NCBI GenBank assembly: GCA_963924555.1
Contig: OZ004584.1
Coordinates: 1,549,001 to 1,613,000 of the forward strand
DNA: 64,000 nucleotides
From: Crambe crambe
Taxonomy: Eukaryota > Porifera > Demospongiae > Poecilosclerida > Crambeidae
Reading direction: 5' to 3'
Position 1 is the first letter of the stretch; each line of letters opens with the position of its first letter. Of this stretch, positions 10,934 through 21,215 are shown in pieces. The position numbers and the translations under genes are program-made. The notes under the pieces were generated by a model that did not search any database, was not told the origin of the DNA, and saw only the letters and a program-made list of their open reading frames with translations.

Positions 10934-11034
10934 TAATAATCCCTGCATCACTGCCTAAACCTAGCAGAACACTTTTACACTGACATGAACGATTAAAGCA
11001 GCTTGGTGGGAGGCAGTGATGTATAGGGATTATT
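10934..11034. repeat. inverted repeat with arms of about 22 bp
   Basis: AATAATCCCTGCATCACTGC at 10934 pairs with AGGCAGTGATGTATAGGGAT near 11011-11034, with a 2-bp offset. It is probably a small degenerate MITE. Confidence 0.5.
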
Positions 11035-11436
11035 ATTGAAGGCAGCATAATTTTGATGTTTGTTCACAGAAATTGCTGTAGATAAAAGTACCCCTTCACT
11101 TTAAACATAAGCTTGCATTATGAAAATCCACAGATCAGGTGTAGCATAGCTAATGTAAACACTACAGAATTCAAGGTAAATAGTCTCGATTAGAGCTAGA
11201 GGTGAAGTGACAGGTGGTCAGGCATTATTGTGACTATACAGTGGGTCTGGGGGGCATGCTATCCAGCAAATGTCTTAGGTTTATGGTGCATTCCAGGGGG
11301 TCACACCTTACATTAGCAAAATTGCATTAGCAAAATTAACATTCAGAGTGAAAAAAGTTGTCAGGTTGAAACCTGACCAACCTGACCAGTCGGTTCACCA
11401 ATATAAATGTAAAGTACCAGGGAAAAATGTCATTCT

Positions 11437-11605
11437 TACAGCAGATTGCAGTGATCTTGCAACATGAAATCCAGAACAGCAAAACCAAAGTTTACATAGC
11501 CTCCTTTCAAATGGCTTTGGAGTTGGGCTACTTGAAAGGAGGCTATGTAAATTTTTGGTTTTGCTGTTCTGGATTTGTATTGCAAGATCACTGCAATCTG
11601 CTGTA
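11437..11605. mobile_element. hairpin MITE, TA ends (copy 3, best preserved)
   Basis: A nearly perfect foldback of 169 bp. The left end reads TACAGCAGATTGCAGTGATC and the right end is its complement; the inner arms share the CCTCCTTTCAA/TTGAAAGGAGG core with the copies at 9561 and 10723. All six frames look partly open only because it is a palindrome. Confidence 0.8.
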
Positions 11606-11878
11606 TCTGAGTATGCACTACACTGAAACATCAAAAACACACCACCAGGCTCCTAAGTAAGCAGGAAAACCAAAACTACAAGTTACAAGGTCATCTGGCT
11701 ACATCAATCAAATGTGGTAACCTGGGAGTATAGGATGCTTAAAAAATTAAATCACTTCATTCTATGAAGCTTTATTTTAATATTGTAACTATTGATATAA
11801 AGCCAGCATGATGTTGCTATCCACTATTAGTCATAATGGCCAAAAAAAAATTTATCTATAATAGCTGTCACATTTGTC

Positions 11879-13201
11879 TTATTCCTCACACTCTGACCTG
11901 TTTCGATAGCTGTCACAATTTTCTTCTTCCTCGTATTCTAACCTGTTTTGGGCAACTATCCTTTCCTCCATGCACCTTATGACTGTATGGTCCAGTTCCA
12001 TAAAGTACTTATTGTGAAAGAAAGAGTTGGGATGCTGCATATGTGCTTTCATCACCTTTGGGAGGTCCAATGCTGTGATGATGCATATGTCATGTACCAC
12101 TTTCCCAAGGCAACTAATGGGATTTCCCCCCTCAGGTTTGATCCAAAACGCTTTTTCGATGTAAAAATAGTGATCAATGTGTTTGTCGTATCCTCCTGGT
12201 ACATGAGGAAGCATATATACAGTTGCATAAAAATGCTCTTCTGAGTATCTGCACAGTTTGAAGAATTCACGAAACTTCCTCACGGTTCTATTAAACACAA
12301 GAAATCTTGCAAATTGAATCGATATTGCATTGTATGATGAACTCTTATAAAATGCACTGTCATTAAATGAAGGGGGTGCTAACTGTGAGAGTATGAAGGA
12401 ATAGTTCTTAACACTTTCCTTCATTCGATACTCGAACTCTCGCGCTGTGAGTTTGTGTGCCATTATAGATGAAGATCCATTTAGCTTTATGAGTCTTTCC
12501 ACCATCTCCCTGTTGGTCATCAGGGGAAGCTCTTTCCCACACAAGTTGATCACATACTTCCATTTGTACTTCTCTTTGGCTCTCAACTTGACAAGATCAG
12601 TCATACAGCTCATTTGAGCTTCCATAATGGTCTCCTTTCCCCACACCACGTCAATCAACTTTGAAGGAACGATGATATTCTCAAAACAGCTAGCAATTTT
12701 TTGAAAAAAAGCATTGTGTGGAGATTTGGCATCACAGTGGATACAGTAGGAGTTTTGAGGTCTGTAGAGGAGACGTAGCAATCTGAGTACCTGTTGGGGA
12801 CTATCGTGCACTACAAAGGTAAATGCTATTGGAAAGGACTTCTCTAATTTAGAGTTATACAAGTTGTTGCTGAAAGAATCTCTAAGCCAAAAACAGTTTT
12901 GCATCTTCTTCATTAATGCTTCATCTGTTAGGGCATTTCTCCATCCTGACACCAGCGACATTATTTTAATTCTCTCCCTCGTATCTCCAGACATCACTCT
13001 GCTACAATTCACTTCTACTTCAGGTTCAACAGAGGTCACGTAGCCTCTATCCCAAGCCCTGAACTTTGAAGTACGTACCTTTGACATAGCTTTAGTCTCT
13101 CCATGCTGAAGCACAGCCCAATAAGTGTCGTACATTGTCAGATATAGCATAACTAGAGGCAGCATAGTAAGTAGGAGCAATGACATTAAAGTATTATTCA
13201 T
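11879..13201 (-). CDS. GT14-family beta-1,6-N-acetylglucosaminyltransferase-like protein
   Basis: A 440-residue, single-exon type II Golgi membrane protein of the core-2/I-branching family (GT14, Branch domain), which adds GlcNAc in beta-1,6 linkage to O-glycans or polylactosamine. Residues 5-25 are a strongly hydrophobic anchor (LMSLLLLTMLPLVMLYLTMY). The catalytic domain starts around residue 105 (FPIAFTFVVHDSPQQVLRLL), followed by YCIHCDAKS, WKYVINLCGKELPL and SEEHFYATVYMLPHVPGG; the last holds the Glu that acts as the base in C2GnT enzymes (PDE in mammals). Cysteines are spaced as in GCNT proteins, and length is close to the roughly 430 residues of GCNT1. It ends in an unusual acidic, Glu/Asn-rich tail. 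The ATG at 13201 is the only start that keeps the anchor. Exact linkage specificity cannot be read; xylosyltransferases share the fold but are much longer. Confidence 0.9.
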   Translation of the reverse strand: MNNTLMSLLLLTMLPLVMLYLTMYDTYWAVLQHGETKAMSKVRTSKFRAWDRGYVTSVEPEVEVNCSRVMSGDTRERIKIMSLVSGWRNALTDEALMKKMQNCFWLRDSFSNNLYNSKLEKSFPIAFTFVVHDSPQQVLRLLRLLYRPQNSYCIHCDAKSPHNAFFQKIASCFENIIVPSKLIDVVWGKETIMEAQMSCMTDLVKLRAKEKYKWKYVINLCGKELPLMTNREMVERLIKLNGSSSIMAHKLTAREFEYRMKESVKNYSFILSQLAPPSFNDSAFYKSSSYNAISIQFARFLVFNRTVRKFREFFKLCRYSEEHFYATVYMLPHVPGGYDKHIDHYFYIEKAFWIKPEGGNPISCLGKVVHDICIITALDLPKVMKAHMQHPNSFFHNKYFMELDHTVIRCMEERIVAQNRLEYEEEENCDSYRNRSECEE

Positions 13202-13962
13202 TTTTGTCTCCCGGTACAGTGATAGGAGACCGGATTGGAAACGGCGAGCTACTTAATGCATCACTTCCTAGTCCTGTATTCCATTTGCGCATTGCAGCGC
13301 GCTAATTACGCGCAAGTGTCTTGAAACTTTCGTTTGTCTGTTCCAGATATGACCTGTAAGGTAAGTTGGGGGTAACTTCGTAACTTCGGGAATTAGCTAT
13401 TTTGATATACTTCATACCTGAGGACTACTGCTGTATGGGAAACACCTGCTAAAATGAAGGGCCGCCTCGCTGTTTCACAACGAAGATTGAAGAGCTAATT
13501 TATAGCTAATATGGCGAACTTTGCGAAATTTGCTTCTACTCGGCTCTAGCTCCGTACTCACCTATTACTTTGTTATTGACGAAAATAGCTGCCAGGTACA
13601 TGATCTTGTTGCTTGACACACTGTGCTCGCTAGGGTCTTTTCAAAGAAATCTAATTTATCAGCGCACCTTCTTGGAGTGTTAAGGTAATATTTATGTAGC
13701 TCTTTGAATGAATTTGAAAAAAATAGCTTCCATAAAGAAGAGCGGCTATGCTGCTGGTTTTTAAGACTCATTTTTAAAAAAAAATTGTTTGCATTTGTTC
13801 AGTTAAGGAACACAACTGGATTTATCATCACCAAGTAGTGCACTATATTGGGAATATTTGTACTAAGTATAAAAGTGTACAAAGTTGCGTACAGGAAATG
13901 GCCCATGATCTTGGAACCCTGTATACTGTTTAGTGTAGCTTCAGATTCACATGATTGTCATA
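13202..13962. other. intergenic, probable 5' region of the GT14 gene
   Basis: No supported gene. The stretch nearest the GT14 start is GC-richer and contains CG-rich words (CGCGCTAATTACGCGC, near 13298), which would suit a promoter for the minus-strand gene, but no core promoter element stands out. Confidence 0.4.
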
Positions 13963-14639
13963 ATATGTGACCGGCTCTGGGAAAACCCTCCGTCCGGTGC
14001 AAAAATCAATTATCAGATATGAGCACGTTTAGTTGGCAGTGCCAAAATTTGGCTAAAAAATTTTTTAAGCATAAATGACAACTATGATCCTTGAACAAAG
14101 CACAGATGAAGTTTGGAGCTCAGACTACAAGTACAAAGGCTTCAAATGAAGCGCTAAAGTTAGCTAGTCAGCCATTGAAGCTTCGTGCACGGAGATTCTA
14201 GTCAGGCTGAAATTCATTGAACTTTAGGCAGGCTTTCCAGCTTATGCGCTGGGAAATATGAACTTACTAAGCTATCTGCGCTACCTTCGGTACCTTGCTT
14301 CTCTTCTCGGAGCTTTGGTTGGACCTTTCTCGAGCCAAAAGGCAAGAAACTAGCTTCTTACTAACTACAGTTCGAAACCCCACCCACCGTCAATTTAATA
14401 GTCCACGGGCATGTCCGGAAATAATGTTCACGTTGCTTAGTCAGCTTTTCTCGAAAAAACAATAACGCTAATGGACGCTACCTCGATCTTTCTAAGAGCT
14501 GTTCCTCAGGCGTCATAAAAGCTATAGCTTTGAAATTTGCGCAATAAAGAGCCAAAGGGCCATAGATAATAAATTTTACCATAACAAAAAAATTTTAATT
14601 TTCACCGGATGGAGGGTTTTCCCAGAGCCGGTCACATAT
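13963..14639. mobile_element. MITE with GTGACCGGCTCTGGG ends, inserted in Academ-like element 1
   Basis: Inverted ends of about 32 bp (13967 onward; complement ending at 14635), starting GTGACCGGCTCTGGGAAAAC, with one or two mismatches and ATAT on both sides. The interior of about 600 bp is non-coding. It interrupts the last exon of the minus-strand transposon gene: removing it joins codons for DTC directly to a short tail and a stop. Confidence 0.75.
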
Positions 14640-15080
14640 ACACGTATCACTGAAATCATCTTCACTTTCAGATTGTGAGTCAGCACCAAACACCGATTGC
14701 ATGATATTGTCAATGTCATCATCATCTTGATACATGTACTCCACATGATCATCAATATCGTCATCGGATTTGTCACTGGCTTCAATTAAGAAATCATCAT
14801 CACTTTCTTCCGGGCGTTGATCCATCTCTAAGTGCTGGAGTTCGTTATCTTGGTCATTTGAAGCAGCATTTGCAGGAGTGTTAGAGCAGCCTATGCACTG
14901 GCATCCTGGCCTACATGTCGTTTCGTCCTTCTTGCACTTACGCCTTGAATTACATCCTGAATTACATCCTGTCTTACATTTGCATCCATGGAAAACATAT
15001 TCCAGTGTATGGTGAACTTTGGCCACGTTCTCAGGTGTGTCCCAAACTATCTCCAACATGTTTCCATTACCTCGCTGCCA
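14640..15080 (-). pseudogene. element 1, last exon with Cys-rich (Cys8/CXC-like) domain
   Basis: The exon starts after a TAATAG acceptor near 15081 (LTDYGWQRGNGNMLEIVWDT). It encodes a cluster with nine or more cysteines (CKCKTGCNSGCNSRRKCKK, then CRPGCQCIGC) followed by a very acidic tail of Asp/Glu/Ser. The preceding intron runs from GTATGT near 15151. The cluster resembles the Cys8 zinc finger described for Academ transposases and tesmin-type CXC repeats. The reading is cut by the MITE at 13963-14639. Confidence 0.6.
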
Positions 15081-15133
15081 TCCATAATCAGTAAGTGCTA
15101 TTATAATAACACAAAATATTAACCTTACTTAGA

Positions 15134-16143
15134 TTAGTCACTATACATACCTGGAAGTTCAATGTCATTGTCAGTAGAGGAATGCCACAATCCTAATACC
15201 CATAGACTCCTGTACCACTGAAGCTTCAGAGCCTCAGTTGATGGTAAATTATGGGCCTCACGATCTGCTCTAAGCCAAACTCCCTTCCTTATCTTTTCCA
15301 ACCACTGAGCATGAGTGTCTAGGTCATTTGACCCACTTGGTATAGAATGGTATAATGATACTGGTGTTTTGTGTTCAAAAGCTGAGGAATGCTTCTTAAA
15401 ATATGCACAGCCTACTAGTCTTAGAAAAGCATACAGCGAAGGATCATCATGGTTCAGAGTGATCATTCCGAGAGACCCAGGAAGTTGTGATCCCTCGGAA
15501 ATGAAACTGGCATATTGAAAGAATGTTGAAAGAAATGCACATTTCCCAATTCCAACAAAGAAAGAAACATAATCACACCCAGTACACACGTAGAGGGTTT
15601 GGATAACCTGGGGTTGATGGAGAAGTGGGATTGCACTCAGGTCAGGGTCCCTATCTATAGCAAACAATAGAGCATCCATATCAAGCTTTTGCTAATTTGG
15701 ATCACTATGTGTTTTCCAGGCATCGTTTTAGCAATTGGCAAGCCGACATGGTACACATCTGTGTCAGGACTATAAATGAGTACTTTGGAACCAGTACAGT
15801 GCACACACCGTAACCAAAGTTGCATATCAGCTTCATTCATTGTTGTGTTTAATGATGGTCTTTCCATAGTCCCTTCCAACTGATTACAACTATATGTTGT
15901 ACCTTTAATGTTTGTGAAAAACTCTTGTTCAGGCTCTTTCATGTAACTGGGTACAATCTCCAATAATTCTCTTCCAAGGTAGGAAGTTAGATCTGCCTTG
16001 CATGTTCTGCATGCTAAAATTGTTCTCCACCTTTTGGGGATTGTAGTATCCGAGTGAAAAACCACACACTCGTGATCTGCCAATTCAGCAGTAACTGCTG
16101 CATCTCGACGACCCTGTTCAATTTCTTTAGGTGTCTCAGGCAA
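15134..16143 (-). pseudogene. element 1, XPG/FEN1-like nuclease region
   Basis: Two overlapping open stretches (16143-15655 and 15679-15134), with one frame change between them. The first has Cys/His pairs and VLIYSPDTDVYHVGLP; the second has YVCTGCDYVSFFVGIGKCAF. SPDTDV and TGCDYV...GIGK correspond in order and spacing to the acidic I-region and the LGCDY...GIG helix-hairpin-helix of FEN1/XPG nucleases. It is followed by ALKLQWYRSLWVLGLWHSS and the exon-intron junction at about 15151. A gap of about 480 bp with little coding sense (16144-16625) precedes it. Confidence 0.55.
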
Positions 16144-16625
16144 ACTACCTTGGTTATCAAAAACTACGTGTAGCTACTTCCCTTGAACCATGGTTGAAGT
16201 GTGATTTTATATACCTCACACATAACATTTTGGCATATTCTTTCATTTTTTGAATTGTAGGGAAAGGAGTCATCTGTATCATGAACATTCCTTCAAGAAT
16301 GACGGAAGTTGGAGTCCATTGAAGAGAAGTAAGCAATATGTCTTTGTACCTGTCAGATATTTCGTGGTTAAATGTTTAGCAGATTTGTAAGGGAGCCCAT
16401 CTTTACCTACAAGAGCCCGGGGAACACTTGAGATAGATTGAAATGGGTTTTGACCGGGGGTTGGTGTTGCCTATGCTAGATGGCGCTTTAAAAAGCGTTG
16501 TGTGATTTTTCTTTCTTTTTCTACACTTTTAATTCTGTTTCTTTGAGTCTGTGTGATACTAAATGTCAACAATCACTTTTTCCGGACCGGTGCTGTTGTG
16601 CTTGCTTCTTTCAATATTCTGTACT
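16144..16625. other. decayed stretch inside element 1
   Basis: Lies between two coding blocks of element 1. No continuous reading is seen on the minus strand. It may hold an old intron or a degraded insertion. Confidence 0.35.
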
Positions 16626-17592
16626 TCACATGTGCTTCAAATGCCTCTTGACCAATTTTTCTAAAATGGAGAAGGTCATTTGACTGGCTTGTTTGTGGTC
16701 TATGAGAGTGCAGAGTGTGTGTTCCTGATCACTATCAACCATCCCATGTGAGCTCAGAGCATGTACCATAGCTTTGGTGTTCTCTTCGACAATCTTGTCT
16801 CTGGTAGGGGTGTAGCAGGTTGTCCTGTTTTGTTTTGGAAGAATTTGGGATTTCAAATTATTAATGCATGCAGATCGAAAAGGAAGGTAGTTTGATAAGT
16901 GGGTCATCTTTTCCCTGTTTGGTCGAACAACTGCCAGCTTACAATCCTTATTAATTTTCATCTCATGGCACTCATCTAAGGCTACTCCGTACCAATCAGA
17001 AGGTGACAGGCGAACGGCAAATGCCCCCCTTTTCAATTGTAATTTTAAGCAGTCTGGAAGTCTGCATAAATCAAACAAGTGCCGAGGGAGTAGCCTTTGA
17101 TATGTGCCATGATCAATGCAGTGTAGAGTGGAACCATATGCTTTAGGCTAGCTACACGCATCTCCCAGTTTCTGTATCTGATAGATATATACAGAGATAG
17201 ATAGGGTAAGCAGTCTTCAAATAAAAAGCCATGCCAAAATTTGTATGTATCATGTTTTTTTACAAGTGTTTCAAGGTGCTTCAAAAATTTGCTATAAAGT
17301 GTAGGTAGTTTATTGGCTACGAAAGAACTTGCCATCAATCGGAACTCTTCCAGATCCACTTCGTTTTTTATTTGTTTGAACTTGTCTAGTAGGTTGCAAA
17401 GACTGGCTTGAAATTCATCAATACTCTCCCCATAGGACTGTAAGAAGTACTCATACACTGATTCAAAATACTCTAAAAGAAATAGGTGTGTTCTTCTAAA
17501 ATTAGATGACGTTTTTAGAGAGTCTCTGACCTGAAACCGGCTTTTTTAGCCAAGTTAACCAACCCTGCATCATAGTATGGTTTCATTAACAC
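16626..17592 (-). pseudogene. element 1, transposase core after the insertion point
   Basis: Starts at VLMKPYYDAGLVNLAKKAGF (just inside 17592), then SNFRRTHLFLLEYFESVYEYF, KFWHGFLFEDCLPYLSLY, NWEMRVASLKHM, and DWYGVALDECHEMKINKD. The last block parallels LALDEAHESIINLRLK in element 2. There are two or three frame changes, one at an A run near 17512-17517. The family's GDxxxY, GDWH and DExHE acidic positions are likely catalytic, but this is inferred by comparison of the two copies only. Confidence 0.55.
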
Positions 17593-17724
17593 AGTCTACA
17601 CTAAGACCACGGTATTGTAGTGATTGTGGAATGTACTAAAACAGCAATCTAACAAGCATGAATATCATTACCAGTAATTCGCGCGTTAGATTATTGTATC
17701 ACGTGTGGGAACAAATGGGAATGA

Positions 17725-19349
17725 CTAAAAATCAGAGATATCTGAAGCATTTGAGGGTTCTGAATCATCTTCACATTCTGAATCCTGCTCCTGAACTTCT
17801 GTGGAGTCATCCCACTTGATTAGGACAATGTCATTGTCCACATGCCAGCCAAACTGGAGGAAGCAGGGGAGAAATGGAGACATGGTCCAGGGAGTACTCA
17901 AGGCAAGTTTCAGTACATAGTTTGCTCTTTGAACATGGAGTACAAGGGCCTGGTATGATGGCAGTAACTTGTGCTCATGATATTTGGATACTGTGGGAAC
18001 ATGATAAGTTACTCTCCTGATAAAATCATGCCATAAGGCAAGGTCAGAACTTGCTGTAGTTGGGGTAGTGAAATGAAGTGAAGATAGCATTCTCTTTGCT
18101 TCTGGTGAATCCTGATGTTTTGTGATGAGTCGGTATGTATGTTCAACATCTTTTGATCTAAAAAATTTCTTAAACTTGTCGTAGTAAACAGCTGTAACAA
18201 GTTTTAGCCAAGCAGACTCTTTAATATATTGAAATTCTCCATTTATCATCCTAAGTAGATGCCCATCTGAACAGATAAATGACTTGCATCTGAGCAGAGT
18301 TTCAAGGAAATTAGACTTGGTGCAGGCGCTGACATAGTCACACCCTGTCAATATGTAAAGGGCAACCAATGTCAAAACTGGGAAATTCAAATGCTGCAGC
18401 TTTGGATGCTGTGACAGAAGTGATGTGGCCCTAGTGATGTTAATATAGGAGTCCACATTACCTCTTTGTACCACAATGGTTTTGCCCCGTAAATATCCCA
18501 GCTCACACAAACCCAATCCATATACCCATGTATCTGTGTCACTGGACACGACTAGGATGGTAGTGGATATTTCACATATGCAGTAATGCCATATGGCATA
18601 ATCAGCCTCGCCATGCTGGTTGGGGGGTTTATTCTCACTCTGGCCTCTATGGATGGTGACTAGGAAGGGTAGTGATGGCGAATCAATAGTCACCGAAAAG
18701 TTGTAGTTTCTGGTGATGGTTTTTGATTTATCCCCGAAATTCTCTGTCAGGTACTGTAGCAGGCATCTCCGGAATGAGGTTGAGTTTGCCAAGAGAGCAG
18801 AATAGGAATTACTGTGTGGGATGGTAGCATCATCCCTTATCACTGGATCAAGGAAATCATGTTGATTTCTCTTGCCTCTTGATGTGTGCACAATTGATCT
18901 GGGTGGGGGCAAATAGTCTGGCTTGTCTATAACTAAGTAAACATGGGTAGATCCCTTCTGAATGGCATATTTCCCCACTGTAAGACCCCAAAGATGTTCA
19001 AAGTAGTCCCTGAATGTGTTGACTGAGAGTGGTGGGGGCATATGAATGAAGTACAGCATGTCTATGACTGTGCATAGGTGTGATGGGAAGGTGCTTGATA
19101 TGGCGCTCTGAAAATCCAAGGACTTGATTAGAGTGTTCAAGAACTTGCTCTTTCTACTGGAGCGTATGTTCCCATCGAGGTCTGAGATTGCAAGAGGGTA
19201 TGGTGAAGTCTGTGCAGTGATGCCATTCTTTTGAAGCAATTCCATGGCATTCGTGGCAATGGTGGTAAGTTTGTTCTCCCTTTTTTTCCCATCACGAGTA
19301 GAGGAAGATCTGCTGGTGAATGTAGCTAATTTTCTTGGGTGCTTTTTTT
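17725..19349 (-). CDS. element 2, XPG/FEN1-like nuclease domain and C-terminus
   Basis: A continuous frame of over 500 residues. From the ATG at 19245: VYLVIDKPDYLPPPRS near residue 103 parallels the FEN1 N-terminal VYVFDGKPP motif; HGEADYAIW near 212 and LVVSSDTDTWVYG near 233 parallel the CEAEAQCA and TEDMDGL motifs of the I-region; LYILTGCDYVSA near 298 parallels LLGCDY before the helix-hairpin-helix. In known 5' nucleases these acidic residues hold two metal ions and cut flap or branched DNA. The same frame is open upstream of 19245 to about 19349, so that ATG need not be the start. The last 40 residues are acidic and end DISDF. The Cys8 tail of element 1 is absent. Confidence 0.7.
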
Positions 19350-21215
19350 TCTTTTTTCTGTAGTTGGTACTAGGAAAGTGTTTTCTATGTACCCATTCAT
19401 CCTCTGTATACCTTGAACTTCAATGGTCAACAAATCATCGATTGACTTTGAGTCGAGAGTACTGTCATCCACAAGCAAGTTTCTTAAAGGCCTTTTATCC
19501 TCGGACTGCTTTGCATAGAGGGTGATATCTTGGAGCTGCTCTTGAATTTTAGTGGCCCGCTGGCAGACATATCGCTTCCTGTATTGAACTGGTTCTTGCT
19601 GTCTATATGCATACATCTGTCCTTCAACCCCCCTCACAACTGTATCCAAGTAAGACTAGTTCTACTGTCCTGAAGTGAGATGGCCTTGATGTAATTGTTT
19701 TTAACCGCAGATTGATGATGCTCTCATGGGCCTCATCCAGTGCAAGGTTGTGGTGAGGTTTTCCTTTGGCACTGACTGTCCAACCACCTTTCAAGAAAAG
19801 GGAGAGCATGTCATCAGGAATGGTAAGTGAATCGATGATGGCTGTAGTAGCTAGCTCTTCATATTTGTAGCGGTTAAATGAAAAAAGCAGGGGAGTTAAC
19901 ATTTTAATTGCTGAGTTCCTAAGCACCCAATTTCCTGACCGAACAGCAACAAAGTATCCCATGTAACCACTAAGAAATGGAAGGAACCGTGCCCAAAATT
20001 TTGAGACCTCATCTTTGTTTGAGTCTGAAGCCACATCGGATAGCCATGACCAAAACTTTCGGCAGTCACCGTTAGGCTCATATTGTTGATACACTACCAC
20101 TGCCTTGTGCAGTAGTGCCTGATACAATGCCAGTAGCAAGAGGTGAATTTCTTGCCACTGGGTTGGCATTTTTTTGTACCCGCACTGTGAACACATCTGT
20201 TTGAACCCCCCCATCCCACAGAATGTCCCGTATTAATTCACCCAAAAGTTGGAGCATATGCCAATCTCCATGTAGGATTACCATCCAGGAATAGTGGTCT
20301 GGGTTCTTTTTCTGAAGCTTTTTCATGAGAGCATATGTTTGCTGGTCACCAGCTATTGGCACTTTGACTGTAGCTCCTGTTGCACCTATTTTGAGGTCTT
20401 GCTTTACCTTGGCTAAGTATGACTCTATATCAGTCAGGCTGCTGGATGATGCCTCCTCAATGGTTGCATACACAACATTATCTTTATTATTAGGAGTCCA
20501 ATGTGGCATGAGGCTCTGAACAGCTTCCAGAAAAGATGAGGTGTGCTCTGTGGGTTTTAAGGATAGCCCCTTCACTGTGCATGTATGGCAAACTGCCAAA
20601 AAATGCTGATAAAAGTAGCTCTCGTTGGTGTTATTTTGGATGGCAAAGTCTTTTTTTTTCAATAGAGGTCTGAAGACGTGGTGAGATGTGCTGATGGACA
20701 CTGGTGGTCATGAACTTAAATACAAGATTTTTCATTGTGAGTTTATTACTACCAGCCATATCATCAGAAGTTGAGTGGCTAACTTGTGCGGTCAGTAGAT
20801 TTAACATTTTGTTTGAACCATCTGCTGACTCCGGCAAGTTTTTTGCATACTTCATATAAAAGTTCAGATTATCAATGGTTAACCGCCACGACTGATTCCT
20901 GTCTAATTGATCCACTGCTTTCCTTTTGTTCGCCCAGAAAGCTCCATGGGAGCGGATGTGATCAATGCTGCAACAACATCCTAGGGTATTTAGTGCTTTG
21001 AACCCCTTATCCCTAAGCCCATATGCATAGCAAAGAAGGCCATTTAATGTTTGAAGGAAGCAGCATGAGGGATTCATGGTTAAGCACAATACCCCAATTA
21101 TCATTTGTATCCGTATTTTTCGCAGGTGTTTGTATGCTGGTGAACTGCCATGTTTGGTGGAAGTTTTAGACTGTGTCAATAAGATTGAACAATTCCTGGT
21201 CAAAATACCCATCAA
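19326..21215 (-). pseudogene. element 2, transposase core
   Basis: Four overlapping open stretches in successive frames (21215-20631, 20701-20078, 20214-19624, 19649-19326). Blocks in order: SWRLTIDNLNFYMKYAKNLP, VPIAGDQQTYALMKKLQKK, VILHGDWHMLQLLGELIRDI, KFWARFLPFLSGYMGYF, NWVLRNSAIKMLTPL, and HHNLALDEAHESIINLRLK. GDQQ, GDWH and DEAHE are shared with element 1 and are candidates for the acidic triad. Frame changes fall at T9 (about 20651-20659), C6 (about 20206-20211), C7 (about 19628-19635) and the T8 run near 19347, so sequencing error is a real alternative to decay. Confidence 0.6.

Noticed and set aside
11427-11660. ORFs on both strands near the GT14 gene
   Set aside because: They coincide with the hairpin MITE, whose palindromic nature opens both strands.
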